From the NCBI GenBank assembly GCA_013407085.1, contig JACCGJ010013240.1:2501-66500 (forward strand): 64,000 bases of DNA, read 5' to 3'. The first letter of the stretch is position 1, and each line of letters opens with the position of its first letter. The DNA comes from Atriophallophorus winterbourni (Eukaryota > Platyhelminthes > Trematoda > Plagiorchiida > Microphallidae). Positions 11,100-22,747 of this stretch are shown one piece after another. A program made the translations under genes and the position numbers. The notes beneath the pieces are model-generated. The model worked only from the letters and a program-made list of their open reading frames with translations, searched no databases and was not told the origin of the DNA.

Positions 11100-13612
11100 T
11101 GATCCGGTGGCTGTATAATTAATAGATTTCGGTTCACTAAACAGTCCAGAAGGCTGGGAACCAAGAGGGAAATATTTTCCCAACGCAGTTTGGTTTGCAA
11201 AGAAAATCTATTATATAAGCAAGATTGAAAAATTGCCCAAAGATAGATCGGTCGAGATTGGATAGATCGAAAATTTTTACTCATGTTAATTTTAATTAGC
11301 TAGCGATTCAAGTCGCAATCAGGTTACGCCAAGTAATTATCAATCTATCGTTCCTTGATATGCTAAAATGCATGGGGTTAAGATGTATAGTTTTCTTCGA
11401 CGCACGGGTTGTGGGTATTAAGGCACCAAGACTTCTCTTGAGCATCCGCTGATTTGGTGAGTTTACAAGATAAACGATTAGATAGTTCCAATTAAAACAC
11501 GGCAAAAATGTCGTTTACAGTTGACTCGCGAACAGTACGATCTTACATTTGATGAGAGCCGGTATGTCAATAGCATAAATTGTGAAGAGGATTGGACTTA
11601 GGACGGATCCCTGAGGCCCCCCAATTGTGCCGTCTACCGACTTTGATAAAGCACCATCCACAGAGACTTAAACAAGCCGATCAGTCGGGTAATTTTGTAA
11701 CCAGGCTAATAGTCTGCAAGTGATACAATGTTCTAGATTCTGCAAGAGAATACTGTGGTTTACACGGTAAATTCCATCGACATATCGAGGTAACATACAT
11801 GGATGGTTTCTCCAACATCTATTGCTCGAATCCAATTGTCAAGGGTAAGGAGAATGTTAGTAAGGCAGAAGTATCCCTTTCGAAAACTGTGTTGCGCTCC
11901 CGAAAATAGCTTATTTTTTCAATGGATTTGCTCAGTTTGTTCGCCACGATCCATTCGAGCAACTTGGAGACGGTAGACAACAGGGTAAGCGGTTTGTACT
12001 TTGCTAGCTCTGAACGCGCCTCTGAAAATCAGGGAGATTATACCGGATTTCCAGTCTGTCGGTGTGACACGTTGGGACAGCGATTTGCAGAATAACTCAG
12101 TCAGAGTTTCGCATCGAAATTGTGCACAATGCTTGAGTATATTTTCGGTAATGATTTTATAACCAGGGAATTTTCTAGGATTCAACGATAGTAGAGTTCC
12201 CAGCACCTCTTCTTTGGCAATAGTTATTGTGTCCAATGGTACAGGATGCATTATTCCTGGATCCAGTTGTATATCCACGCTTTCCTTCGAACAAAATACT
12301 GTAGCATTATAATTGACGAGAACATCCGCGGTGTCAGCTGCGTTGACGATCATTTTAGAGTGCGTTCGTAAGGCCGCAACTCCTGGTTTCACTGAAAACT
12401 GCTTGTTCACAAATTGGTAAATGAGCTTTGGATTTCGCATCCTATTTAGACAGTATATCAGCTTGATATTTTATTTCGTCTTCAGTAATATGTTTAGTAA
12501 CATGGTTTCTAAGTGTTTGAAAGTTTTCCAATATGGTTTCAGTGGTTAACGGACGATGGTTTCTCCAAGCCATTTTTCGAATTTTAATACATTTCCGAGT
12601 GCAACTTCTTATGTTGAATCCGAAAGCATTTCCACAAGGTTTAGGTACGAATGCTGAGTTAGAGTTGATTTCCCGATTAGGCTTGGTCAAAATGTTAGAC
12701 CACTGCTCTTTTACTCCGATGCCTTTAATTTACCAATAGTTAATCAAACTTAGGACGTTTGACAATTTAGATAGTCATAACTTTCTGATGATTTTTGTTG
12801 TGTCGCTTGCTCGCCCTGCTCGACATAGGCAGTCCAAATTCAAGACAAAATGGTCGCTCGAACCTAGCGGACAATCGTATGTAATGTTTTCGAGTCTTCT
12901 TCAGTTGTCAAGATCAGATCGAGCATTGAAGGCATATATGTCCCTCTGTATCTTGCATTGCTTTCCACGTGAAAGGGGACTTCTTCAAAGTTAAGCTGGA
13001 AGATGGCAGCTGTGGAGGTCTGAGAAATTTTGTTATTCTTCAGTAGGTCAGGCAGAATAAAGTCTCCTTTGATAATGATTCTGGTATGATATCTCGAGGC
13101 AATCTAGTGTCGAGTCGAGTCGAATTATACAGTTCCGTGGCTGCTAGTGGACGATAAATTACGCCGATTGTGCATTCTTCGTCTGTAGTCGTTGTCAACG
13201 AGCGCCATAGTGTGTCCTGAAGCACCCAGTCGGAATCTGTGAGTTCTCTGCATTTGAGTATCTGATCATAATAGAGTGCCACACCTCCTCCACGTGATGC
13301 ACGGTCTCGGCGGAGCAGTAACATGCCAGCAATCTCTAACTCGCAATCGTTGATTTCCCGGTTAAGCCAAGTTTCGGTAATGGAGATTAACTGAGGTCGT
13401 TTTGTCTCACACCTAGAGACAAGCTCGGCAAATTTGTTAATCAAGCATTGGGCATTGGCATATAGTCATCCAAGAACAGTTTTGGTAAGCAAAGATGGAT
13501 GGTGTCGTATGATACGATAATCTGAGACAACCGTCATTGTGGTGTCGAGTCCGGAAGAGTTGGTACTTCTTTGTTCTTTTGAGGAGTTCATTATCATATC
13601 ATATCATATCAT
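11100..13612 (-). pseudogene. CR1-like ORF2: endonuclease and reverse transcriptase, broken
   Basis: Would encode the enzyme that nicks target DNA and copies the element RNA into it. From the 5' side: endonuclease at 13587-12800 (motifs ITETWLNREINDCELEIAG, RRDRASRGGGVALYYD, IGVIYRP), a linker at 12690-12442, then reverse transcriptase at 12440-11520 (LNPRKFPGYK, PTDWKSGIISLI, then GGPQGSVLSPILFTIY and VLFAS near 11620-11530). Weak C-terminal remains continue to about 11100. Stops and frameshifts separate these blocks, so no active protein is possible. Neighbouring ORF1 lies upstream on the same strand. Confidence 0.75.
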
Positions 13613-13614
13613 AT
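13589..13614 (+). repeat. (ATCAT)n microsatellite just upstream of LINE ORF2 start
   Basis: Four to five near-perfect copies of a pentamer. On the element strand they precede the ATG of ORF2 (near 13587) directly. Confidence 0.8.
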
Positions 13615-13728
13615 ACATGTATTTCCAGGTTAAGAGCCGCAAATTAAATTATCTTTTTGACCAAAATAGATTGCTCCATCTGAATTCAAACCACACTCGG
13701 GAGTCATTTTGGGTGGCATAGCGATCGA

Positions 13729-14939
13729 TTACTGATTTTGTGTCCCAGATAAAGATTCGTTTCTTGGTTCAGATGATAGGTCTCCATAGATCCGGACATT
13801 ATTTGATGAAGAGTAGACTGCATTTATATCAGTATTTATGTAATCACTAAGGATTATACCTTTTGGAACTTTGTGTTTCCAGCATTTCAAGTTGGAACGT
13901 ATAGCATCAACCATGGTACTCATGAGGCAGTTTATTTTAAGTGGACGTGGGCCATTTCCTTTGTAATTCGCTGAAGAATTCAGATTGAAAGTATCAACGA
14001 CGACGGCCTTTTCGACGAAAATGGTATCAGCCAGAAAACTCAATTGCCTGTAGTCATGCTCAGCTCGCTCGTTAGCCTCAGGACTGCCTGCCATTTCTGG
14101 AACTGTGAGGATGATTGCACGGCGGTTTGATGTTTTTCTTATGTCGCCTGTATTATTCCTCTGTTCACACAATGGAATATCAGCATGAATACGAATATTC
14201 AGTGAATTGTTAGACCGAAGTAGGTAAGAATTTAGTAGAAGGTTTTCTCGATCACGCTCGTTTTCTAAGTTAACCCTCAACAGTCTGGGTTTATCCCGAT
14301 GAGGTGAATCACGCCGTCTAGTTAAACAAGTCAATGCTAACGGCACTACAGTTTTAAGTTTCAGAATTCTACACAGTTCCTTCCATTTTCCTCATCGTGT
14401 TTTTGACGGTTTTGAAGGGGGTGCAATCAGGTTCAGGAACGTTAATACAAATGACACTCAAAGAGTGTGCCTTACGATTGGTGGAAATGTTATTTCGTTT
14501 CTCCAAAGCATTATCTGATTTGGAATCAGTTGGTTGTTTTACGGCTCGATTTTTATTCCCGGATTGTTTTGAATTTGATTCAGACCCTTCCAAAGCATGC
14601 GGATCATGGAAACAGCTCAGTTGTTCCGAATTGCTCTATGTCTCTATGTTATTCATCGCATTTTTTGCCTTGCTGCCTCTCTAGAACCGGAGATGAAGGA
14701 CGATCTTCCCGCTCAAGTCTAGGCTTCAGTATGCCAATAAATAACTCATTTAAAAAACCTTCAATTCTCTGTATGCTGTCCTCTAAATTCAACATCACCA
14801 TAATAGTCTCAGTCGGTGAGCTCGCTGTCGTCTTTGTACAGTTCCTATGTTCAATTCTGCATAAATGACAGATATAGCATACTCCTGGCATTTCGTCTTT
14901 ATTGATAATCGTAATGGCAGTCAGGGTAACGACACACAT
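13729..14939 (-). pseudogene. CR1-like ORF1 (nucleic-acid-binding protein), broken
   Basis: Two main pieces. 14939-14649 carries a cysteine-rich patch (CYICHLCRIEHRNC) followed by a probable coiled-coil segment. 14346-13729 carries a segment resembling the RNA-binding fold of LINE ORF1 proteins (KPRLLRVNLENERDRENLLL). A further basic piece is at 14593-14369. LINE ORF1 proteins bind the element RNA. The frame changes between pieces show decay. Assignment rests on position upstream of ORF2 and on these features, not on a full match. Confidence 0.55.
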
Positions 14940-15290
14940 CCTATGAACTTTATCATGACGCGTGTCGGGCTTTGTGGCTTACCACTATCGGCAAATTTGG
15001 CACACGTGCCCGCCATCGCTGGGCTGAGGTCATGACGCCGGGCTGAAACGATTATCGATCGATCTGTGTGCGCGTCGGCTCGTATGAAGCGAAGTCGGGT
15101 CCGAAGCGGATTAAAAGTTGCTGGAAGTGGGTGAGTGAATAATCTCGCCATAGGAAATGTGGATAACGTAATTCGTCGTAGCTCATTGAGATTAGATCCG
15201 ATCTTCGGGTCCAAGGAAACAAGCGAAGTGGGAAAACGAGATCTTTCGAAGGGTGGCAAAGTCAATTCAATATTTAGTGTTGCACTCAAA

Positions 15291-16324
15291 CTTGCTAGCG
15301 TAGGTTCAAAATGTAAAAATGGATTTTTCAGCGAATTGAAAGCATATCAAAATCATTTGGCAAAGATGTTCGCGAAGTTTGTACAAAGACACCACGACAC
15401 ATTCTAGTATTCCAATTTCGCTTATTTGATTTCAAATTTTAAGCAAAACTATCTAGATATAATAAAAATTAAGCATCCAGAAACTTTCATAATACAATGT
15501 CGAAATACTACTCGTTAGTAGCTTTAAATTTAAAAATGTTTCATTCAAATAAAGCGGTGTCTAAAACCGTGCACCCAAATTTAGTTAATTTCAACCAACA
15601 TTTGATTTACTTATTTGAAATAAACTTACTTTTTTTATTTTGAAAGCAAATATGCAATAATTTGCAATCAGTACCAGGTTGATTTTTTTCCAGTTTGGAA
15701 CAAATTTTTAAGTTTTATCAGGAGTAACTCACACTTGGCACACAACGGAAATAAATTTACTAGAAATCGAAAGCTAATATGAAAAGTTTGTTCATGATCA
15801 CGTTATTAAACCATTCATTCGCACGTCGTTTTGTTATGTATTGATTAACATAATGATTTATCGATTGTGCATACCCGTTGCCGTGGTTACACCCACTCAA
15901 GCAATCTTCAAGGACCTTTGATGCCTATAAATGATGCATTCACCTGTATTCAAAAGCGTTGATAAGCAATTAAGTGGATTGCACATTTTACCGGAAATTG
16001 TCGATTGTTGCGCATGTTAGAGTTAAGCGATAATATAATTGAATTAACAGTCAACAACAACTTGAGCCACTGCAACTGAAAAGCGTGGGTAACTAGATCT
16101 ATTTACATGACACGAGTTTGTTTATGACAACGTGTACTGCATGCGCGGGAATAAAAACTAAATATTTACGCAACTAATCGTAATGTATATTTGGTTGAAA
16201 ATGGATACAGCTTACCACGCGCATTATCTATCATTTCTTAGCAAGGACCTGAGATACAGATGAATTTGCTGAAAACTCAACAGTAAATAAATGAACTGAA
16301 AAGATTCAAACAATGTTATATTTT
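15291..16324. other. AT-rich stretch without recognised feature
   Basis: Nothing supportable seen. Confidence 0.35.
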
Positions 16325-16545
16325 ATGCCGACTGTTGAATACGGTTCTCATAAAGAACCACGATGTTCAAATACAGAATCGCAAAGTGCTTAAAAACGAC
16401 AAATATATTGTGGTTCTCATATCCCCTTCAATTACAAACCGCAACCGGTTTCTGACTGTTTGCAATCATCAGGTGGATACAGTAAAATTAGGATCAGTGA
16501 GCCTTGAGTCAATGATAAAGTGGTAGATAAAGTTAAACGGAAGGT
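16325..16545 (-). ncRNA. HR repeat copy, minus-strand hammerhead
   Basis: Minus strand core 16478 to 16437: CUGAUGA, UUGCAAACAGUCA as stem II region, GAAA, ACCGGU, cleavage U. Stem I (AUCCAC with GCGGUU) has lost pairs. Upstream it shares GAACCACGATGTT and AAATACAGAATC with the dimer at 7500-7880, so it is a whole monomer. It directly precedes the LINE-A insertion. Confidence 0.65.
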
Positions 16546-16571
16546 GGTGAGTACGACAATATATTGGTAGT

Positions 16572-16585
16572 ATTTAAGTGCCTCG
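16572..16585 (+). repeat. Left target-site duplication of LINE-A
   Basis: ATTTAAGTGCCTCG, repeated exactly at 20943-20956 on the far side of the element. Confidence 0.85.
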
Positions 16586-17421
16586 GTTCCAAGGTTGTCA
16601 AAGCCGGGGCGGTTTGGGGATAAGCTCCCAATTCCAAAAATTCTCCAACGTAACGCGTCTCATATAGCCTGTGACAACCAAGTCCAGCTCCTGGTCTGCA
16701 CGCGTGGTCCTGTGTGACCCGGTAGAACTGCTCCTACTGACAGAAGAAAGGGCGAAGGCGGCTGACTGGCGCCTAAAAACCAGCATGCTTCGGGCAGGTG
16801 GAGCTCGTAAGTCCATGAAGGCGGTCCACCTAGGGGAAGGAAAACCCTTATCTGAAACCTCCACTGCCTTGTGGCTACATCCAATCATGGAAAAGGCTTC
16901 AGGAGTCAACCTCGAGGAAAAATCCGGAGCCGGGGTCCCGTTAGGCAGTCCGAAGTTTTATACAACTTCGCCCTGCCAACTTCTGCGACGTCATCGTTGT
17001 CCAAACGTATCAGCCTAGCTGTTCCTTTGGTTCAGGTGGTGCCGTGGAGAGGGAGAAATTTCTGCTGGTTAACAGCTAGTTTTCCACTTTAAACTGCCCT
17101 GGCGTACATCACAACGCACCAATGGAGAGGACACTCCATTCCGCTTCTGCGGATAATAACACGGGAAGCAGCAGATACCGGTTAAAAGCTATGGCTCGAT
17201 TGGCGTAGAGCTCAGCGCCTGGGGCTGCTTCCGACGGTGGGAGAGACTTTCAGGTCTCATTGGACGGCTACCGCCCGCCTCAAGCTGGGCAGCCCCCAGC
17301 CAATATGGTGCCGTCTCGCCACGGTCTGCTATCCTCATTGGGTGCATGGGGATTAGGAATCAACCGACAAGCAGACGGTTTTTCTGCACCAGCGAAACCA
17401 ACTACTAAAAAACAAATGTGA

Positions 17422-20400
17422 TTTCTGAAACTGGGAACCTGGAACGTCCGGTCCATGCTTCCTGGATTTCATGACGACGTCTCGAATATCAGAGGCGTAA
17501 GAAAATCTGCTGTGATTAACAATGAGTTAAAGAGACTGAATGTCGACGTGGCTGCCCTGCAAGAGACGCGATTACCAGACACTGGTAACTAACAGAAAGA
17601 GATTACACATTTTTTGGAAAGGAAGGGGTTCCAATGAGCCTCGACTGCATGGAGTTAGGTTTGCCGTTCGAAACGACCTTCTAAAAGCAACAGAACCGAG
17701 CAGCAGCGGGAGCGAACGGATTTGGACTCTAAATCTGAGGTGCATTACTGGTACCATTACGTTGGTAAACGTTTATGCGCCGACGCTCTCTGCGACGACT
17801 GCTGAAAAAGACGCTTTTTATCACAACCTCGCAACAGTCCTGAAAAACGTGCCACAAAGAAACTGTGTAGTGGTATTGGGTGATTTCAATGCTAGAGTTG
17901 GTGCGGATTACGAATCTTGGCAAAGCTGTCTCGGGAGGTTCGGTGTAGGTAAAACCAATGAAAATGGACAACGCCTTTTAGAATTATGCACACAGTTCAG
18001 TCTTTGTGTCAGTAACACTTTCTTTCAAACAAAACCACAGCATAAAGTCTCTTGGAAACATCCTCGCTCTAAGCACTGGCACCAGCTTGATTTATTCTTG
18101 TTAGGCGCACTAATATAGGAAGCGTACTTCTCACCAGATCATATCAAAACGCAGACTGTGACACTGATCCTTCACTGGTCTGTGCAAAACTGAAGCTTGC
18201 CGACACGAGATTGTCTGGTAAGCCTAGGATTGACGTCACCTGCATGTGCGAAACTAATCTAGCTGCGCGATTTGCAAAAGCCTTCAAAGCCGAGTTCAGC
18301 AAGACAACCCCACTTGAATCGGCTTCAGAAAACTGGGAATCGATAAAAAGCTGCATATGCCGAGTCGCACTTTCCACTTTCGGTCCGAAGAAAGCTCGAA
18401 CGAGCGACTGGTTCGAAGCAAAAGCTTCTGATATGACTGCTGTGTTGGATGAGAAACGGTTAGCATTCTTGAGGTTCTAAGGTATGCAAACAGATGAAAA
18501 CATACGACTTTAAGAGCATCTAGAAATGAGGTCCAACAGACTGCAAGGCGATGTGCAAATGAATACTGGACAGAAATTAGCATTAGTATCCAAAAAGCTG
18601 CGGATACTGGAAATTTTCACGGCATGTATGATGGGATCAAGAGAGCCATTGGTCCAAACAGAATTAAAACGGCTCCCATTAAGTCTGTATCTGGTGACCC
18701 GGTTGTGGACAAAACTCAGCAGATGGAAAGATGGGTAGAGCACTTCTCCTCTCTCTACTCTAGGGACAGTACGGTTATACCACATGTATTTGAAATTGTC
18801 GAGCGTTTGCCGACTATTGAATATCTAGATACTCCCCCTACTCTTGATGAGCTCAATAGAGCAATCGACCGCTTAGCGAATGGGAAGGCCTCTGGTGGCG
18901 ACGGGAATCCACCTGAGCTCATCAAATGCTGTAGAGCAGCATTATTACAACCGCTTCACCAGTTGCTTCTTCAGTGCTGGCAGGAGCAGTGTGTCCAACA
19001 AGAGATGCGAGATGCTAAATCCCGATGGCCTTACTCGAACACAAACATATTCAAAGGCTTTAAGCATTCTGCATTCTCGATTGAATATTCGTCGTAATTA
19101 TTCTCTCGGTAAGAATTTGTTTCACTTGGAACTATTTGCCTGAAGAAATCACACGATCAGAATCTGTTGAGGTTTCCGGTTCCAAACTCGATGAGTTTAT
19201 GACGAACCATGCGGTATGTGACTGTCCCTGTTATTTTTCAGATATATTTATTTTTATATATTCCATATACCTTGTCATCCTATGGTTATTGTTAAGCTTA
19301 CTGCTTTTTCTACCATAAACTTTTCTGAGTTCTGAGTTCTGAGACACAAAGATCATCACGCTATTCAAGAATAAAGGAGATAGAGGCGACTGCAACAATT
19401 ACAGAGGAATCTCCCTTCTGAATGTTGTAGCCAAATTGTTTGCTAGTCTTACAGATCCGGCTGCAAGTTTTAGCTGATAGAATTTACTCCGAATCTCAAT
19501 ATGGATTCCAAAAGGGAAGATCAACCGTTGATATGATCTTCTCCCTGAGACAACTTCAAGAAAAGTGTCGGGAACAGCGTATGCCATTATACGCTGTTTT
19601 TATTGATTTAACGAAGGCATTCGACTACGTCAGCAGGGAGGGTCTTTTCAAAATGCTTGATTTGATAGGCTGCCCCCCAAGACTGCTAAGGCTCGTTATT
19701 TCGTTCCACTCAGGCATGAAGGGCTCAGTCCATTTTAACGGGATCAGCACAGAAGCATTGAAATTCGCCGAGGCGTCAAACAAGGGTGTGTTGTTGCTCC
19801 CACGCTGTTCGGCATTTTCTTTGATCTGCTTCTGAAGCGCGCTTTCAGGACGAGGACAGAAGGTATTTACCTACGCACGCGAAGTGATGGCAAGCTTTTC
19901 AACCTAAACCGGTTGAGAGCACAAACCAAGGCACGAAATGTGCTGATCCATGAACTGCTGTTTGCCGACGATGCAGCCTTTATTGCTCACTCCCAGGAGC
20001 AACTCCATTCTCTAATGGACTGTTTTTCGTCGGCATGCAAAGACTTTAGGCTAATAATCAGCATGAGCAAGACCAAAGTCCTTGGTCAAGAGACTGTATC
20101 GCCTCAACTCATCACTGTTGGAAACTGTCAGCTTGAATCAGTACATCAGTTCACATACTTTGGTTCAACCATTGCTGATAACCTCTCGCTAGACACGGAG
20201 ATTGTTTAGCGGATTGGCAGAGCAGCTGTCATTCTGTCCCGTTTGAACTCTCGTGTTTGGGGTAACCGCAAGCTGACTGTAAAGACGAAGATGATGGTAT
20301 ACAGCGCTTGCGTACTAAATGCTTTAGTGTACGGCAGTGAAACCTTGACCACCCACGTAAGACACGAACGGAAGCTGAATGCTTTCCATCTACGAAGCAT

Positions 20401-20883
20401 CCGTCGTATCTTGAACATATCGTGGATGAATAGAGTGACTTATGCTGAAGTGCTTTCAAAAGCTGGTCTACAGAGCAGGTTCACTCTTTTGCGCCTGTGC
20501 TGGCTTGGTCATGTCAACAGAATGGAAAATGGTCGTATTGCGAAAGATCTACTCTATGGTGAGTTGTAGCTAGGAAGTCGACCATTGGGCAGACCGCACT
20601 TGCGGTACAAAGACGTTTGCAAAAGAGATATGAAAGCTCTTGGCATTGACCCGGGGGTTGGGAAGAACTTGTTCTTGACCACTCACATTGGAGGCACTCT
20701 GTAAAGCGTCGTCTGCAAGCTGGGCAGGAGCAGATACAGCTCTTGACTGCTGAACGCAGATCACGCCGCCGGCGTGCAACTGACGCAATACAACCGAGTT
20801 CTGACTTTCGTTGCCAGCGCTGCGGGGGAGATTGTTCCTCCCGAATTGGACTGTTTATTCATTCCAAAAGCTGCAAAACTTGA
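17422..20883 (+). pseudogene. LINE-A ORF: endonuclease, reverse transcriptase, C-terminal zinc finger; broken
   Basis: Endonuclease motifs in order: KLGTWNVRSM (near 17430), AALQETRL (17550), LVNVYAPT (17765), LGDFNARVG (17877) and HPRSKHWHQLD (18061). Reverse transcriptase motifs: NNYRGISLLNVV (19397), YGFQKGRSTVDMIF (19500), VFIDLTKAFDYV (19597) and ELLFADDAAFIAHS (19954). The C-terminal part (LNISWMNRVTYAEVLSKAGL, then LCWLGHVNRMENGRIAKDLL) ends in C-x2-C-x4-C-x9-H-x4-C (about 20812-20874). In-frame stops at about 17590, 18116, 20207 and 20567, a frameshift near 19800 and the insertion at 19019 make it nonfunctional. Confidence 0.8.
19019..19346 (+). mobile_element. 5'-truncated CR1-like LINE nested in LINE-A
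   Basis: About 330 bp splitting the LINE-A reverse transcriptase between MRDAK and the following ITLFKNKGDRGDC. It encodes a LINE C-terminus (LNIRRNY, then LPEEITRSESVEVSGSKLDEF) and ends in three copies of TTCTGAG (about 19322-19342), a typical LINE 3' tail. A clear target duplication was not found. GATGCTAAA before it and GACACAAAG after it may be a degraded one. Confidence 0.7.
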
Positions 20884-20942
20884 ACATTCACGCGATTGTG
20901 ATGTTCATCCATGGTCGACATCGACCGAAGGAGGCCAACAAC

Positions 20943-20956
20943 ATTTAAGTGCCTCG
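20943..20956 (+). repeat. Right target-site duplication of LINE-A
   Basis: ATTTAAGTGCCTCG, identical to 16572-16585. Confidence 0.85.
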
Positions 20957-20961
20957 AGCGC

Positions 20962-21165
20962 TTGGCCAGGAATCACTTTGTGATTCTGTGTTTGAACATC
21001 GTGGTTCTTTGTAAGAACCCTATTCAACAGTGGCATACAAGTATAACTTTGTTTACCACTTTACTACTGTTTCAAGGTTCACAGAACCTGATCTTCCTTT
21101 CTCAATCTGATGACGGCAAACAGCCAGAGACCGGTTGCGGTTACTATGTGAGCACCATGATATCT
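20962..21165 (+). ncRNA. HR repeat copy, plus-strand hammerhead
   Basis: Plus strand core 21101-21142: CUGAUGA (21107-21113), stem II GGC/GCC around AAACA, GAGA in place of GAAA (21127-21130), ACCGGU, cleavage U. Stem I is poor. Lies in inverted orientation relative to the copy at 16325-16545. The two faced each other across the site where LINE-A inserted. Confidence 0.65.
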
Positions 21166-21874
21166 AGAATATATTTAGCTTGGCAAACATTGAGCCATTC
21201 TTATTGGAATTGTTTTCAAAATATACGTGTTATGCATGCATGTCAAACCGATAAAAATAACGAGGTACATTTTTGAACCGTTCGTTAAATTAACGAGGCC
21301 ATATCGTTCCATTATTTACATTAAAACCATATTTAAAAATATTGATCGTGCTAATCTGAAGTTCAATTATGCCTGTTGCGTTTATGTATAGAATTGTAAC
21401 AAAGTACCGTTTTGGGTAAAGCTGAAGATTGAATGAAATGGCAAATAAAACAAAACTGACAATACTAATTTACGTTTAGATATAATTCACTGCTAAACGG
21501 CATGAAAGCGTGTCGTAGCCGAACTAGCAAAGACCTGTGAGTTCAGTTTAACTTGATCGGATAAAATCTAGTCGGCTAATTGTGTTGAAAGCATTACCGG
21601 GTGATAATGGTTCATGAACGAAGGACTGCCATTTCAAACCGGAGAAAATGCACGCCAGTGTGACATGACTATTTTTCAGTTTAAAGCAAGTTGGAAGTGG
21701 AAATTGTTATTACGCAGGGTTTGCAAAAGTAACCTTGTCCAAAAACCGCATCTCCGAGTTAATCCAGGTCGAGCGATGTTATACTTGAGTGATCAGTAAT
21801 TTCGCTGCTCACTTCCGTCGGCCTTACACAATACTACAGGTAAGTCTTTAAACGTGTATTAGTAAACAAATTAT
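21166..21874. other. AT-rich stretch without recognised feature
   Basis: Nothing supportable seen. Confidence 0.35.
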
Positions 21875-22010
21875 CGCATGACAAATCGTGATGCTCACTC
21901 ACCCCGCAATTACCCACCACATTCAGTTACTGGCTGTTTACCGTCAAGACGCAGAGACACTGAGATTAGTTTCGGTGACAAAAAGAGTCATTCCGGGTCA
22001 AGCATTGAAT
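21875..22010 (-). repeat. HR repeat copy, strongly decayed
   Basis: Keeps GTTACTGGCTGTTTACCGTCA and the following GAGACACTGAGATTAG block of the family, but the hammerhead core has lost CUGAUGA and GAAA. Confidence 0.5.
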
Positions 22011-22747
22011 CACATGCAAATTGTCAATGCTCATGGCCCCAGGAAGAAACGGACACCGAAGCTAACGATAAGTATGCGCTTGACTATAGCCAATTAAAAG
22101 TGACCGCACTCCGCGAGCGAGGGTTGTAAATACCTATAATTTCATAGCACGGTCCAGTAAACAGTAATCGGAACACAATCAACAACGAACGGGGTCAAAT
22201 GCTTGTTCGATCCACTGCACGAACCACGCTTGTACATTACACAGACGCACGTGCAGCAAACCCACACAATTTATCGATCATTACTGTGGCCAGATGTCGC
22301 TTTAAATCAATACCCCGTAATTGCGCACAATTGTATGTGAACCGAATTCCATCACGGACGTTACGAGCGTAGCCAACGAATCGTGCAACCATCAGTTGGC
22401 TTGACTAAAAATTCTTGTGTGTGTCAACACAACACAATTCGAGCAATATGTCACATCGAGAACTATGCACGAGAAATAAAAAGTTGATATGATCAACTTC
22501 AAACACTGAAGAAAAACTATTGTCACGTGTTGCTGCTTACGCTGCTTCGGTCGAGATGAGAAGAGAAGAAAATGGTAATGCGAGATCACAAACTAATTGT
22601 TTAGGGACGAATAAGTACTTCGATTCAGCTGTTTTAAAAAAGCTCCAGTAAGGATTCGTGACAGGTTTAGGGGAACCGTGTAAAGTTAACACGCTTTACG
22701 ATATAAACAAAAGTAAACGCGCCCGTATGTTTCACGGGGTGGCTCGT
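22011..22747. other. Stretch without recognised feature
   Basis: Small overlapping open frames, no recognisable domain or repeat. Confidence 0.35.

Larger units (their letters stand above)
10730..15290 (-). mobile_element. CR1-like LINE, nearly complete, broken
   Basis: Minus-strand element in the order ORF1, endonuclease, reverse transcriptase, 3' tail. The 5' part (about 15290-14940) is richer in GC and may be the promoter/untranslated region. ORF1 remains cover 14939-13729. ORF2 begins at an ATG near 13587 and runs through endonuclease and reverse transcriptase to about 11100 with several frame breaks. The 3' end at 10730-10750 is a repeat of AAAGTAATTC, the tail type of the other CR1 copies. 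Its completeness makes it the best reference for the family in this window. Confidence 0.75.
16586..20942 (+). mobile_element. LINE-A: full-length AP-endonuclease non-LTR retrotransposon with target-site duplications
   Basis: 4357 bp bounded by an exact 14-bp direct repeat. The 5' region (16586-17420) is GC-rich and noncoding. Its head, starting TTCCAAGGTTGTCA, is shared with the 460-bp element at 27523-27982. The coding part (17422-20883) runs from AP endonuclease to reverse transcriptase to a C-terminal zinc finger. The 3' end has no poly(A). A truncated CR1-like LINE is inserted at 19019-19346. Related fragments lie at 1-222, 5193-5530 and 22748-23707. Clade placement (RTE-like or another endonuclease LINE) is not decided from sequence alone. 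Confidence 0.85.

Noticed and set aside
12785..12800. CTGATGA motif
   Set aside because: No GAAA after a closing stem and no stem I pairing; chance occurrence.
14397..14868. Plus-strand ORFs of 95 and 133 codons
   Set aside because: Antisense shadows of the CR1 ORF1 region, without recognisable domains.
16598..17092. Several overlapping 70-115 codon ORFs on both strands
   Set aside because: They lie in the GC-rich LINE-A 5' untranslated region. The homologous element at 27523-27982 does not keep the frames.
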